NCBI RefSeq assembly: GCF_963678975.1
Contig: NC_089275.1
Span: forward strand, 34,234,226 to 34,298,225
Direction of reading: 5' to 3'
Source: Dysidea avara
Taxonomy: Eukaryota; Porifera; Demospongiae; Dictyoceratida; Dysideidae
Length of the DNA: 64,000 bases
The notes beneath the pieces were generated by a model. It did not search any database. It saw nothing but the letters and a program-made list of their open reading frames with translations, and was not told the origin of the DNA. This document shows positions 48,751 to 60,692 of the stretch, piece by piece. Position 1 is the stretch's first letter. Every line of letters starts with the position of its first letter. Position numbers and translations under genes: made by a program.

Positions 48751-51700
48751 CTACCAGTTAGAAAAATTCAATTTATTATCTTCAGCTCTTTGCCTGTTAA
48801 TCTTTTCTACTTCCCAATCAATTTCAATTCTTATTCTTTCATTACTTATTTGTGGTACCTAAATGCTTTTCAAGTTTGATTTGCTAGACAGAATTTTGAG
48901 CACAAATTGTTTTATGACTTGGTCACTGACGGGATTATCGTGTAACAATAATTCACTAAGAGCTGAATTGTTTGCAAGTGAAAATGATAATTTTTTTACT
49001 GCATAATCATCAAAATTATTTTGACAAACATTGAGAACCTTCAAGGTTGTGTTTTCTTCTAGAGCTCCAAATATTTTATATGCACCCATATTGTGCAGCT
49101 TGGTGGATCCCAGGTCTAATACTTCAAGTGACGAGTTTTCATTTATAACTTGGCAGGTTTTATTAACTGTTTTCTGATTCACAGTGCCACTGTGTCTCAA
49201 TGTCAGCTCCTTTAACAGTTTTGTGGATTTTAAGGATGCAACAATCGTTGCTAAGCCACCTTCAAATTCATTCCATGACACATTCACCACCTCCAGTTTC
49301 TGTTTATCTTGTAAAGTGCGTGCTATTTCATTAGCTGCCACAGACTTGACACCATTGCTTCTAATATTAAAAACTTTTAGGTTAGGGTGCTGCTTTTGTA
49401 GAGCCTTGCACAGGTTAATACATCCTAAGCTCTCTAATTTGTTTAGTGAAACATTTAGCATCTCCAGCGAGGTATTGCTTTTGATAACTTCAGCAATGTC
49501 ACTTGATGCTTTAGTCTGTATCTTATTGGAGCTCACGTTCAATACTTTTAAGGTGGTAATCTTTTGCAGTGCACTTGCAGTCATAATCATACCTTCAGTC
49601 CCAAGACTATTGTGTGAAAGATTTAATTCTAATAGATTGGTTTTGGTAGCAAGCATATACGATACTTCTTGCGCTGCATCTATCTCAATACCATTGTTCT
49701 GCAAGTCAAGCACTTGAAGTGTTTTGTTCTCCTGAAGGGATTTGGAAATTGCAATAGCTCCAGTTGATAAAATTTTATTTCCACATAGATTTAGTACTTC
49801 CAAACCAATTTTGTTTTCTAGGCTATCAGCTAAGGCTATTGCAGTATTTCATTAATGTCATTACCTCTCATGATTAATGATTTCAGTCTTGGAATATTCT
49901 TGATGGCTCCAGCAAGTTTTTGGACTCCAATAGGTCCCAACTGATTGTGTGAAACATCAACTTCTTGCATTAATGCTGCTGTTCCTATGGCAGTTACAAG
50001 ACTGTCCACAAATTTTTCTTCTTTTGGTAAACACTTTGGAATTTCTAAAGCCATTAATGACAGATGTAGTTTTACAAATTTTGTAATCTCCCAGTATGTA
50101 GAATGCCTAGCACGAATCTTGATATCTGAAATAGTTACTACTTTAGCAGAGCTAGTGACAGGTACGATGTGAATTAGATCATCTGCTGCAATGTGAAACA
50201 GCCCAGGCTCTACAATTGTCAAATCTGATAAACATTTTAATGAAGACCATTTGGTATCAAACAATTTAACCATTGATCCAGTCAAGCCAATGTGGGATAA
50301 GCGCAAAGTGTGGAGTTTAGTATTCTCAACTAACAGGTTTAAGATTGCTTCCAGATGCTCAGTATCAACTGGACAATTACATAAGCTAACTTTTTTTAAG
50401 GCACGGTAACATCGTAATATATTGGCAATGTGATCTCCTGGCTCATTTCTTACATATAGTTGGTGAGATGTGATCCCAACAATGTGCAAAGAAGTAGCAG
50501 TAGTGATTTCTTGCTCAATTTCTTCTGCTACATCAGCTGAAATGTTATTACCATTCATCAATAGCAGTTTTAAACTAGTGTCACTAGATAAATGAGAGGC
50601 GAATGCTTTGGCTCCTTCATCACCAAATTGGTTGTCAGAAAGGTAAAGTTCCTCTGTTCCACATGACTGCACTAAGTTTGCTAAGGCATGTGCAGACAAA
50701 GTAGAAAGTTTGTTGCCATGCAGAGAAATTCATAACTTTAATATGAACTTTGGAGTGTGTGGATGAAGCTAATTCCTTCCACAGAATATCACAACTATAT
50801 TACAACTAGAAATATCTAATTTCTTCCAATCTAGAATATATGACCGAGTTAAAAAGAAACCAAGGGTAACAAAATGGTTTGGTAGCAGGGTTTCTCCACT
50901 ATGTTTGTTCTGCATTGACTCACCTATAATGCTACACATGGTTTCATCTTTAGCTTCCTTGAAACATTGAAAGAGGCGAAGACTTAACCTGTAATATTTT
51001 TTGTGCAATGTGAAACTCTTTAAAGAGTTTACTGGTAAAGGAAAACTGGTTACCAGACAGGAAATGCTTAAATGCAAAAGATCTACCTTGAGTAAGGCCC
51101 ACATATATGATCCATGTGTTAAGGTATCTTTTATCCCAGAATGTATCTCTGAGGAGATCCAACTCTCTGTCATCAGGTAAGTATTGTATGTAATATGCTG
51201 CAAGGTACTCTTGAACTGATGAATGAGCAAAATTGAAAGACAAGGTCTTCCCATTTGTAGTGAAGTGTTGTGTGGCTTGTAGCAAACCAAACCCATGAAT
51301 GGTTCCAGAGCTTTGCATAATTTCTGGACATGCTCTACTAACCTCTTCATAAGTAAAAACAACAACATCCTTCCTCAATGCCTCATATGAAAAGCATGCT
51401 AATTTCTGCTTGATGGAGCCTTTGAAAGAATCCCCTATTTGTAGTAGTTTCTTGTTTTTTTCATCTTTTTCAATATGAAGTGTGATAGTCAAGTTGACAA
51501 ATTTTTCATACAACTCTGTGCAAGATTGAGGAAGATCATTTTCTGTAAATAACTGCAGTAAAATGGTCATATTCAGTGGAATATAACACAGGCTGTCAAC
51601 AGTAGGATGAGTTTCCAAGTATTGCTTTAGCCTTGCTATGTCATCTGGGTTCTTCTCCAGTGCTCTCTGGATATAGTGTTGCCTGTCATTTCTGGTAAAG

Positions 51701-52485
51701 CCTAGTATTTCCATTCGACGATCAGCCTGACCACACAAAGATCCACAAGCAAAAGAGCGAGATGTAATAACCACACCACATTTAGGCAAAATCTCACACC
51801 TGATTATGCGAGAGAGTAAATGGTCACTTTGCAGCCCCCCATAAAATTCATCATATCCATCCAATGCAATTGTAAGAATTTCTCCTTGTGTTTCTTTTAT
51901 GTGCCCATAAATCATATCAATCTTCTCTTCGTTCTCCAACTCACAGAAGAGTGCAACCAAATCTTTTATGTGTTTCAATAATTGAAGTCTTGGATCATGA
52001 GCATGAAGAAAAAAAAGAAATCTTTTGTCAGTAAGAATCTTCCCTTGGGACCACTGGTAAGCAATTTCTCTGCACAAGTATGTCTTACCAATTCCAGGAG
52101 CTCCATCAATTAATATGACTCGTGGTGAAGGTGAATCATCAACAGGTTTAAATATATCTGCAATATTTTTATTGATAGTGTTGTGTGCTAAGTATTCTGT
52201 GGTTAAGTTTGTTGAACTACATCTCATGTTTTGTCTCAGAGATACTAGATGCGATCTAGGAGGCATTTTTTGGCATGGTATAGATGTCTCCTTTGCTCTT
52301 GGATCTGGCCATTGCACTAATTTCCTTTTTGGACTTTCCCTTGTTTTTGTGATGGACTAATGCAACGCTAGTGAACAGTTTAGGCTTATCTGACCATAGT
52401 GGCCATACTTCCTCATCTGCTCCAGTAAATTGTGTACTTTGATAATGTTCTTTTAAAGGTATTTCAGTATTGTCGAGATCCATTC
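48751..52485 (-). pseudogene. NACHT-LRR pseudogene, NLR copy 2
   Basis: Homologue of 28254-32024 along its whole length (LRR part about 88-90% identical in protein by eye), with the same phase-1 acceptor region. Walker A GAPGIGKT and Walker B ALDGYDEF survive. Compared with copy 1 it has an extra base in an A run (52266-52271), an 8-base loss near 50983, an in-frame 9-base loss near 50901, a 10-base loss near 50797, a 4-base gain near 50718, a 1-base loss near 49845, and TGG to TAG at 48859-48861. It keeps the post-P-loop frame that copy 1 has lost, so it shows the ancestral state there. Not able to encode a full receptor. Confidence 0.93.
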
Positions 52486-52529
52486 CTGTAGAAAATTTAG
52501 CTAATTAAGGGACCATACCGTAGAATGAA

Positions 52530-52620
52530 AAACTATTCAAGAAAAGTAGTGAAACAAGGGAATAGCAAAAAGTAGCGAAACAAGAGAGGTTGCCTATACC
52601 TGTAGATAATATTAGGCGAT
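52530..52620. mobile_element. Fold-back MITE fragment
   Basis: Contains AGTAGTGAAACAAGGG and AAAAGTAGCGAAACAAGAGAGGTTGCCTATACCTG-type sequence of the fold-back family, only one arm. It lies in the copy 2 intron. Confidence 0.55.
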
Positions 52621-53450
52621 CATGCAGAATTGGGCTTCTCCAGCCAAAAATATCACCCTAAAAACAGCCTCAGTTTCCCTTCATGATAAATTGGCAGTAT
52701 TGGTTAGGCACAGCCAATGTCTTCAGACCAACCCCAAACTCATCTAAAAAGTTTCTATGGAATTTTAAAAATTTTCTATTTAACAGAATTTTATTCTAAC
52801 TGATTCCTTCAGCCAAGCATGTCTCACCAATGGATATAGCTACAGGCTTGATTTCTTCACTGTTCAATGCCGCTTTGTCCCAAGATGTGCCTTTTTTCCA
52901 ATGACAGTACATAAAATACACTCATCATGGACTTTCCTTTGTTCTCCAGTTCTTTTTGCTGACAACGCGGCAAGGTGTTGATTCATGATAGCGTGATGCA
53001 GCTTCCTTGTGGCTGTGTTAGTATCTCACTCGTATTTTCTGTAGCAACTGGATTGATTGCAGAGACACTTCTCATAATTGTTTTTCGTTTGTAACTCTGT
53101 GTAATCAACTAAAATAAGTGAAAACAAAGTGTAATGGCCACTGTGTTCAATCCCGAGTATATAGTTATGGCTCATGAATCGTTTGTATTTTTCATGGTGA
53201 CTGGATTGATTGCAGAGGTGCTTTTTCTACTGTTCTTCATTTATAGAGCTGTGAAACGGGATGAACATAGCTGATAGCTTAGCATATTGACTCCTTTACT
53301 TTCAAGTCAGTAATTGATAGCTAGGGTGTACATTCAGGCGAAAACATTAGCTCAGGTGCCATCCTTTCTTTTAATGTGGTATGCGTGGGTTTACCCATCA
53401 TAATAATGTTACAAGAAAGTAAACAAGTACACCCCTGTACAAGAAAAAAA
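52621..53450 (+). repeat. Repeat R1 copy
   Basis: Contains GGCAGTATTGGTTAGGCACAGCC, TTGATTTCTTCACTGTTC, GTGACTGGATTGATTGCAGAGG and CATAATAATGTTACAAGAAAG. It lies in the intron of NLR copy 2, directly before a fold-back element. Confidence 0.75.
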
Positions 53451-53454
53451 TAGG

Positions 53455-53740
53455 AATTATTAAGTTCGATTAGAGATCATAGAAATAAAAAGTAGGGAAA
53501 CAAGAAAGATCGCCTACACCTGCAGACTATATTAGTGGGCTATCAAGTACACAAAAAGTTTGGAATTTTTAACTAGAGTAGGGACTGTACACTGTGCATT
53601 TCCACTTGAGCACAGTGACTTTTCCACTGTGCTTCAGTGGAAATGCACAGTAGGGACATAACACTTCCTATTGTTTTAATACCATGCACTACTCCAGTTC
53701 TTTCAGAACTTTTTATCGATGTACTTTAGTTCAGTGTGAG
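53455..53740. mobile_element. Fold-back elements, two partial units
   Basis: 53455-53545 is one arm of the 190-base family (AAAAGTAGGGAAACAAG, CACCTGCAGACTATATTAGTG). 53550-53735 is a shortened relative of the 39147-39446 element, with ACAGTAGGGACATAACACTTCC and TTTCAGAACTTTTTATCGATG. Confidence 0.65.
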
Positions 53741-54299
53741 TTATTATTGTGTGCCTGAAAGTCACTCAACTATGACTGTGAACCTTCAGTGTTACTGTTT
53801 AGCTTTCACTGACCAACCGATTAACAGTGCCTTGCTTGTACAAATAAATATATGGCAGTATATGTACCTAAGTGTGTTGCTGCACTACCATATATATTTC
53901 TAACGGCATAGTCATGTTATGATCAAATAATGGGTGAACATTACTGTTGTCTGAGAGAAAGCTTGTTTCATGGGATGTACTGGTTTTAATGTATATGGTA
54001 TTTGTGATATCTTAGTAGTAGCTAATTTACTAAAGCTAAGTTCACATCAATAAGCTTATAATTCATTCTAATTCACACTCTGAAAGTATTACACATACCA
54101 CACAATTATACATACTAAGAGAATATTTTAGAACTACAAAGGAATTAAAAGTTGCTAAAATAAGTATCAAGTACCAGTAACTAAAAATAGCTAATATTAT
54201 TCATGAACATAGTCTACATATATGATTCAAACTCTAAAATACCACAGAAGTCCTATGTATGTTAACTATTTTAATTGACTATTATGTATCAAGATGATA

Positions 54300-54720
54300 T
54301 CATACAGTATGACAGTAGGTAGTACTGTATATGAGGGATCATGGAGGCTTTGGTTTTCTAGCCACAAATATTGTCCAAAAATCCAGCTTCATGTTACCTT
54401 GATAGTATTTGTTCGGCGTATAACCAAGCCAAAAGTATGACCCTAAATGCTTCCAATAGATTGTTACGAAGTTTTAAAATTTTTGGAATTTTCTACTGAC
54501 TATACTGTTCTACATACATCGCTTCATCTTGAGACATGCCTTTTGGATATGTACAATGCATGCATCATGGACTTACCTTTGTCCTTCCGTTTCACAGTGT
54601 TACTAATGAAGAACAGTAGAAGAAGCACCTCTGCAGTCACCATGAAAAATACGAATGATTCCCATTTACAAATGTACACTGCAAATTTAGAAGTAATTCT
54701 GTTGCTTCCTTGAGCAGCAA
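54300..54720 (+). repeat. Repeat R1 fragment
   Basis: Starts at the palindromic CAGTATGACAG..GTACTGTA followed by GAGGGATCATGG and runs to CTTTTGGATATGTACAATGCATGCATCATGG. Its 3' part is rearranged. Confidence 0.65.
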
Positions 54721-54989
54721 ATTTTACCGTCATTGCTTTGGCAACCCAGCTGTTAAACTAGGAACATATTGTACATGTACAATTCAAGCACAGCTGAAGA
54801 ATAGCCTTAGCTGATGCTGTCATCCCTATTAAAAAAGTATAAAGCTCATACTAGTAGTATGCTCCCTAGTATGATGTACTACATACTTCAGAAGTATACT
54901 GTGAAGTATGTATATCATACTAAGAGGCCACAGAGAACATACCATCAACTTACAGTGTAGGGAAGCCATCACACTACTGCAAATTGACA

Positions 54990-55690
54990 CCTTTGGCTGT
55001 CAGCAAATCAAAAAGGGGACACAAAGGAGAGTAAAAGAAAGTCCATGATGTGTGCATTGTATGTACTGCGTTATTCCAAAAGGCACGTCTCGGGACAAAG
55101 CGATGGTAAACAGTGAAAAAATCAAGCCTTAGCCATTATTGAGTTACTTTTGTCTGAAGCCATTAGTCAGCAGTCAGTCATTAGAAAATTTCACTAAATA
55201 ATTTTTTTAAAATTTCGTAGCAACTTTTTGGAAGCATTTCAGGTTGTACTGAAGGAACTTTTGGGCTTGCTAACCAATACTGCCAAGGCACCATGATAGG
55301 GTGATTTTTTCTCTCCAGATAAGCCTAAACTAGTGATGTACCGATTAATAGGTAAATAATCAGAAATCGGTTTATCAGCCAAATTTTAGCAATATTGGTA
55401 TCGGTAACTATTAGCAGATTATTTAGCCGATTAATTTTACTGACCCTGATGGTAATGTTTTCATAAAAATAAGATAAAAATGAAGTTTAAAAGTTGCAAT
55501 TTTACAAAATATGTGTGAAATTTTGGCAAACATGGAACATCGAATTGGTTATCGGTATCGGCCATTAATATATGATTTTCAATATCGGATAATCGGCAAA
55601 ATCTCTTATCAGTGCATCACTAGCCTAAACCCTAATATACAGTTCTACTGTACTGTATGATATAGTCAGTGGGACTTATTAAATCCCTTA
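54990..55690 (-). repeat. Repeat R1 fragment, reversed, hosting a hAT MITE
   Basis: Contains GGGACACAAAGGAGAGTAAAAG, GTCCATGATGTGTGCATTG, AAAAGGCACGTCTCGGGAC and the terminal CTAATATACAGTTCTACTGTACTG. A hAT MITE (55331-55622) interrupts it. Confidence 0.7.
55331..55622. mobile_element. hAT MITE with perfect 8-base target duplication
   Basis: Starts TAGTGATGTACCGATTAAT; its end is the complement of TAGTGATGCACTGATAAG. GCCTAAAC occurs on both sides (55323-55330 and 55623-55630). The interior has several ATCGGTATCGG/CCGATTA motifs. 292 bases, nested inside an R1 copy. Confidence 0.92.
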
Positions 55691-55691
55691 C

Positions 55692-55920
55692 GTTCAAGCT
55701 TTGTTGCAGATTCAACAGCTTCTGGTAACAGTAACCATGATGCATTTGGAATGGTTTCAAGCCATATATCCAACATGCATTTGAAACATTCTCTGCAGTT
55801 CCCATGAAAATCCTTGTCAATCACTCTCAAATATTCAGGTGGAATCTTAAGTAAAGCTCCAATATCTTGCAAAGTGAGGAACACTTTCAAACAATTCACC
55901 AAGTTCTGGTCTCTCAGCAC
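55692..55920 (-). pseudogene. DEATH-domain exon of NLR copy 2, broken
   Basis: Homologue of 35330-35572, with acceptor TTATGTAG and donor GAAC|GTAAGG kept. Within helix 1, TTTGCAAG joins directly to ATATTGGAG, losing 11 bases that copy 1 retains. The loss is bounded by AAG on each side, as in microhomology-mediated deletion. The frame shifts, so the domain is disabled. Its remaining frame (ALLKIPPEYLRVIDKD, CMLDIWLETIPNASW) is clearly DEATH. It belongs with the NACHT-LRR pseudogene at 48751-52485. Confidence 0.88.
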
Positions 55921-56215
55921 CTACATAATACCATTATTGCACCTTTGTAATTTATGAACAAATTCGCATGAACTAGCTACACTGTACATTAAGTTTGTCT
56001 TCTCCATTACATATATTATAGCATTTTTTTTACAATGAGCTGGCTGTAAACAGGATGGATGTACCGTAGCTAGTTCACTGAATGAGTGTGTGGGTAGAGG
56101 CAGGGGAACTCTATGTGAAAAGGAAATGTCCAGTAAGACCTATATGTGCCACTTTCTGTGACTTGGTACAGTCATAATATGTGACCAGATCTGCAGGAAT
56201 CCCATGTGTTAGTGC
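55921..56215. other. Non-coding
   Basis: ATATGTGACCAGATCTG at about 56178 is another isolated GTGACYGG-type end. Nothing else is seen. Confidence 0.35.
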
Positions 56216-57739
56216 ACTGTTAAAACAGAGGTGTTCAGTTACACCCTGACAAAGGTGTTTATGGAACACCTACACCTTTAAAAGTGTACATATACACCCA
56301 GGAGTGTTATATTACGCCTATAATGTTATTGGATTGTAATAGGTGTAGTGAAGCACCTTTGGGGTGTATTAAAGGTGTTATTGTACACTCTATACTGATA
56401 CATTTGAAATGAATTTCTTTTTATGTAGGAATGAGTCTACACACCATACAGTGATGCTATAGGATTATAAGCTCATGCAGTGTTGCTGATTTAGTTAAGT
56501 GCAACAGTAAAGCCCAAACAATGTTACACTGAGCTCAGCATGCAGACGAACAGATCAGCAATACTATATCCACACTCAATCCATCAACGTACTGTAGCTT
56601 GCTAGATTGTACATGTCAATAACTGCTTTTACAAGTACTAATAGTGTTTGTACATTTTGTATATTTGATTTTAGTGTGCATTAATAATAATTCAATTCCG
56701 TACAATTATAGACATCTAAAATATAAATTGTACACTGTGCAAAAGGCAGAGGTCACAGATATGAGCATGAATGTACGTGCAGTCGATAAAGTAAATAATT
56801 CTGTGTGCCGTACTAATTTGTCAGCCATAGGATTGCAATCCATTATATAAGCATGGTAATGTCAGTGTTGATACAAGGCTACACATTAAATGCTACTTCA
56901 TAATCAGATTTTCAATCACTCCAGTCGTCAGCTGGGCATGTAATAATATCATTAAGAGACTCCATATCATGTTCAAAATGGAAGGCAATTTTCCTTTGTG
57001 ATGCCGGCGGGTAGCCTTGTGGTCATCATCATACACGGTGACGTGATTCAAAATGCCAGTTTGTGAGTTCAATTTATACATCAAGCTCAGCTATCGAGAT
57101 TTTTCATACACTTGATCCGACCTTTAAAATTGCAAGAACTAATGGATGTCAACACATGTTCACTAATGAAAGTTGTTTGTGACAAGGCCAATGGACAATT
57201 CAAGCGGATACTGAGCTACACTCCCTGCAGTCCTAGGCCCGTGTGTTGGCACGCATACCTTCCAGAACGTCAAAATATACCAAGAAATTTTTTATTTTAT
57301 TTTTTTATAATAAAAAAATAAAATGACGACTATCGACCCGTGTGGGTTTTGCCTTCTACCTACTACTGAATCTTCAACAAGTACGGTTGAATAAAGACAA
57401 ACAAGCTCAGTTCATCTCGAGGTAAAAGGAAAGTAGGTGAAAGGTTTAAGCGGATTTGCCGGTCAGAACAGACTAAAGATTCAAGGGAACACACGCTGCA
57501 TTGTGTACTTTTGTATTTTAGGTGTTACCCAGTCCATCAATTGTCACCAATAACGTGTCAAAAAATTTCATGTTCACGAACTATTCCAGACCCTTGTAGC
57601 TCGGCGCTTATAATTTCCGATCGATAAGCGGCTGCGCGGAAAGGGTCTGGCCACGCGAGACTAGTTGAGACCATAACGTGCGAGCAGCTTTCGATAGTAA
57701 AGAAATGTACCAAAATTTAACAGCATTGACGCAGGGAAC

Positions 57740-58900
57740 GTGGAAGACGATTTGTACCTAGCTGCAGCGGCTGTCAGTGCTTGGGCGCCCAGAGTGGGAA
57801 AAGGTGAGTAACGGCCTGGCAACTTTGACGGGAATAATACATGATCTATAGCTGTGAAGAAAGAACTGGCGACGATTAGAAGTGTTCACTTCTGAACAGC
57901 GTAATGAGACTGGTATCTTCAGTAGAACTTTATACATTCTCGTGACAATGTTAGAGGCCATTTCCACTGGTTTGACAACTGGCAGGGCAGACAGGAGATA
58001 GCTCAGATGCCAAGAACATGCATCATTGCACATCCAAAGTCAGAGGCTTACAATGTGGTGTGCCAGAAGCTGGTTCAAAAGCAGCACCCAGCTAGATCCT
58101 GGATGACAATGGACAGTGGACTTGTGTCAGTATGTTGTTCAGTGTAAAACCTTGATATACTGGTTTATTTTAGAAATTAAGAATTCAGAGGAGGGTGTAG
58201 CAAACAAATTGATCAAAGTATCAGTAATGAACCAACTAAAAAAACTTGAGAATGGAGTCCAACGACAATGGATTGGAAATTTCTGATGGCTGAGTATGAG
58301 GACACTATTCAGTCCATGAAGGGTAACTATTAAAAGAGGGTAGCAAAGGAACTGTACAATTCAAAGATAAGTGGATTTAACCCTACTGAACACCTGGCTT
58401 TAATAGTGACTGAATGTCCACTTTTGTCAGAGGTCATTGATCAAAATTCCCCTCTTTGCACTCAAATACTTGGGTAAGTGTACCATAATAGTTTGTTATA
58501 GTTTGAAAATTATGTTTTCTTTTGGTATATAGATACAAAACAAGTTTAAAGCAACTGTTCCAATTGACGACAATATAAAGGACTTCATTTTTATCAACTG
58601 GCCTATGTGGAGAACAAAATTGATGTCAACATTTTAGTGTAAGACCAGGCCATAATTTAAGAAGCTATTGGGACTTCTTGGTGAATGTAGCTAATGATTT
58701 GTGTCCACCCAGATGGTAAATAACAATTAAGAATACTGAATGTATGTAACAAGGTCTTATTTTTCTCAGATGTTACTGATTGTGTACTTGGAAGCTGATT
58801 TGTCATCTGTTACATCCAAGATGGTTTGCAAGGATAGTGTTTTACTTAAGAATTTTGAGGTATGTTTACCTGTAGTGTACATTCACAAAGTTATGTTCGG
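57740..58900 (+). pseudogene. Decayed multi-exon gene, SAMD3-like (tentative)
   Basis: Putative exon pieces on the plus strand: VEDDLYLAAAAVSAWAPRVGK ending at donor AAAAG|GTGAGT (57790s); PKSEAYNVVCQKLVQK near 58033-58085; and AKELYNSKISGFNPTEHLALIVTECPLLSEVID near 58345-58440, ending at donor TTGG|GTAAG. The pattern (SE.Y..VCQ.LV.K.P, later .IV.E.P.L..) resembles the uncharacterised SAMD3-like proteins that are multicopy in many aquatic animals; this is from memory and unverified. Several stops lie between the pieces. The pieces lie within the candidate TIR element. Confidence 0.35.
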
Positions 58901-59006
58901 TTGACATATAAAACCTCTAATAGTTTCACTGCATGAAGCATTAATTACGTATTAGCATATAAATTCACAACTCTAGATAGGCTGTAGTGCTTCTTGGCAT
59001 CCAGTA

Positions 59007-59165
59007 CTACTTACTGTACGGTGGGAGAAATTTTGGCTAATTTGGCAAAATGATTTTGATTCGCCAAAAATGCAATATGACACAACTATTCGCCAATATA
59101 TTATCCACCAAATTTCTTCTCGAGTAAAATCACAAAAATTTTGTATTGTGCGGTATACAGCCAAG
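59007..59165. mobile_element. Possible nested MITE
   Basis: GGGAGAAATTTTGGC at the left and complementary GAAGAAATTTGGTGG-type sequence toward the right form loose inverted repeats, with GTACGGT and GCGGTATAC near the ends. Pairing is imperfect. Confidence 0.35.
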
Positions 59166-59740
59166 ACTATAGTTCCTTGAAATATGTACCTATTGTCATG
59201 CTTGTTATATGTTATATATTTTTATTCTTTTATTTGCAGTGACGTGATGTCGATGTAGACTCTGTGCAGTTTCGAATTGTCAGTCAGAACCATTTCTGGT
59301 TATTACCGGACGCGATCCTGAAGATGAGGGTAGCTGAGTCTTCCATCACTAGTTCCATTCCAGTACTAAGTGTTTAATCTCAAAGATGAGTAGCTGTTGC
59401 AACTGGAGACTGCATGTTATTCCAATCTGGAGAAAATGTGTATAGAACAATAAACTCTTATGAATTTTAAGTTTATACATTATGTATAGCAGTTTTCAAT
59501 GCTTGTTCTTTTAATATCATCCTAATAAAATTGTAAGACTACTGAACACTGCTAAAGATGTTATTGAAACACCTAGGGGTGTTATGTATACCACCTTAAA
59601 GTTTATTGGAACACCGTTGGTGAGTGTTACTGAAACTCCTTTAAGGGTGTATTGGGACACCCTAAGGGGGAGCCTGACAACAATTGTAGATAAAACACCC
59701 CAAGGGGTGTTTAATAAAGAACCTTTTTTTAACTGTGTGC

Positions 59741-60692
59741 ATGCAAGCCTAATTAGTTTACAGTAGAATGCAATAAACGCAATGGGTGAAATGTTTATGA
59801 AATTGAAAAAATCAGTATGTAAACATTTTAAACGCTTGTACACAATAAATTGAGGAAGGTGATAAAGGTGCAGATAAAGGCATAAACCTTAGTAGCATTG
59901 TGACCCCCAAAGGAAGAGGAATTCCAAATTCTTTGTTTCGTGTCAGTACTCCCAGAGAAGATATGAGCATTAGTTTGCCTTGCATTGGACAGGCGGTTTG
60001 TTATCATTTTTTTCTCACGTTTTCGTCTTTGCCCTGGTTGTAAGAAAGCCGAAAGGCATGGAACACAAAACTTTGCTTGATTCACCTGTTAATGGAGAAT
60101 CCGATGGTGTACGTTGTGTCTCGGTAGAGGACTGCATTTGAAAGTTATTAGCATTTATTTAAGTGCATGTACTGTATGTAGTTTATTTTCTGTATTGTCA
60201 CTGTCAAACCGATTTTTCTGCTGTTACCACTTTGTAGCATTGTAGCTTCATAAGTTCTTGGGTTCTAGAGCTGAAACTTTGGTTGGCCATTCCTTTGGCT
60301 ATGCATGTGGATAAAGAAAATGTATTAAAATGGAATGGCGAAAAATGCGCTAACATAAATATATGACTTTTATTCCATACATCATAGCTACACATCTATG
60401 CCTACTAAAAACAAACAAACAAAAAAAAAACATTGTAGGGTGCGGTCTATTCTACGGAACGGAACGGAACGGAATGATGGACTAAACTACGGAACGGAAT
60501 GCTTTCTCAAATTGAAGCTTGCAGCTTACCATTGCTGTACAGGTTATCGGTGGCACTTCCAGCAGGTAATCAAACGTACCCCAAGAAAGATAAAACGAAT
60601 TTAAGGATCGATTGTGGGTTGTTGTTGGTTGTCACTAGTAGCGAAGTACTAATTGTGGGAATAGCTGACTCCTATGGGGTGCCATTTGAGAT
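59741..60692. other. Non-coding stretch
   Basis: No supported gene. GGAAC repeats five to six times near 60458-60500. Minus-strand frames at 59828-60085 have no recognised domain. Confidence 0.4.

Larger units (their letters stand above)
56216..59736 (+). mobile_element. Candidate 3.5-kb TIR element with a decayed gene
   Basis: The left end ACTGTTAAAACAGAGG and the complement of the right end, ACAGTTAAAAAAAGG, pair imperfectly. Both ends continue into dense arrays of short palindromic AACACC/GGTGTT motifs (left 56216-56400, right about 59520-59736). GTGC flanks both sides (56212-56215 and 59737-59740), a possible 4-base target duplication. Inside lies a broken plus-strand gene (57740-58900). 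No transposase motif is recognised. It could be a decayed autonomous element or two related MITEs bracketing an unrelated gene. Confidence 0.45.
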
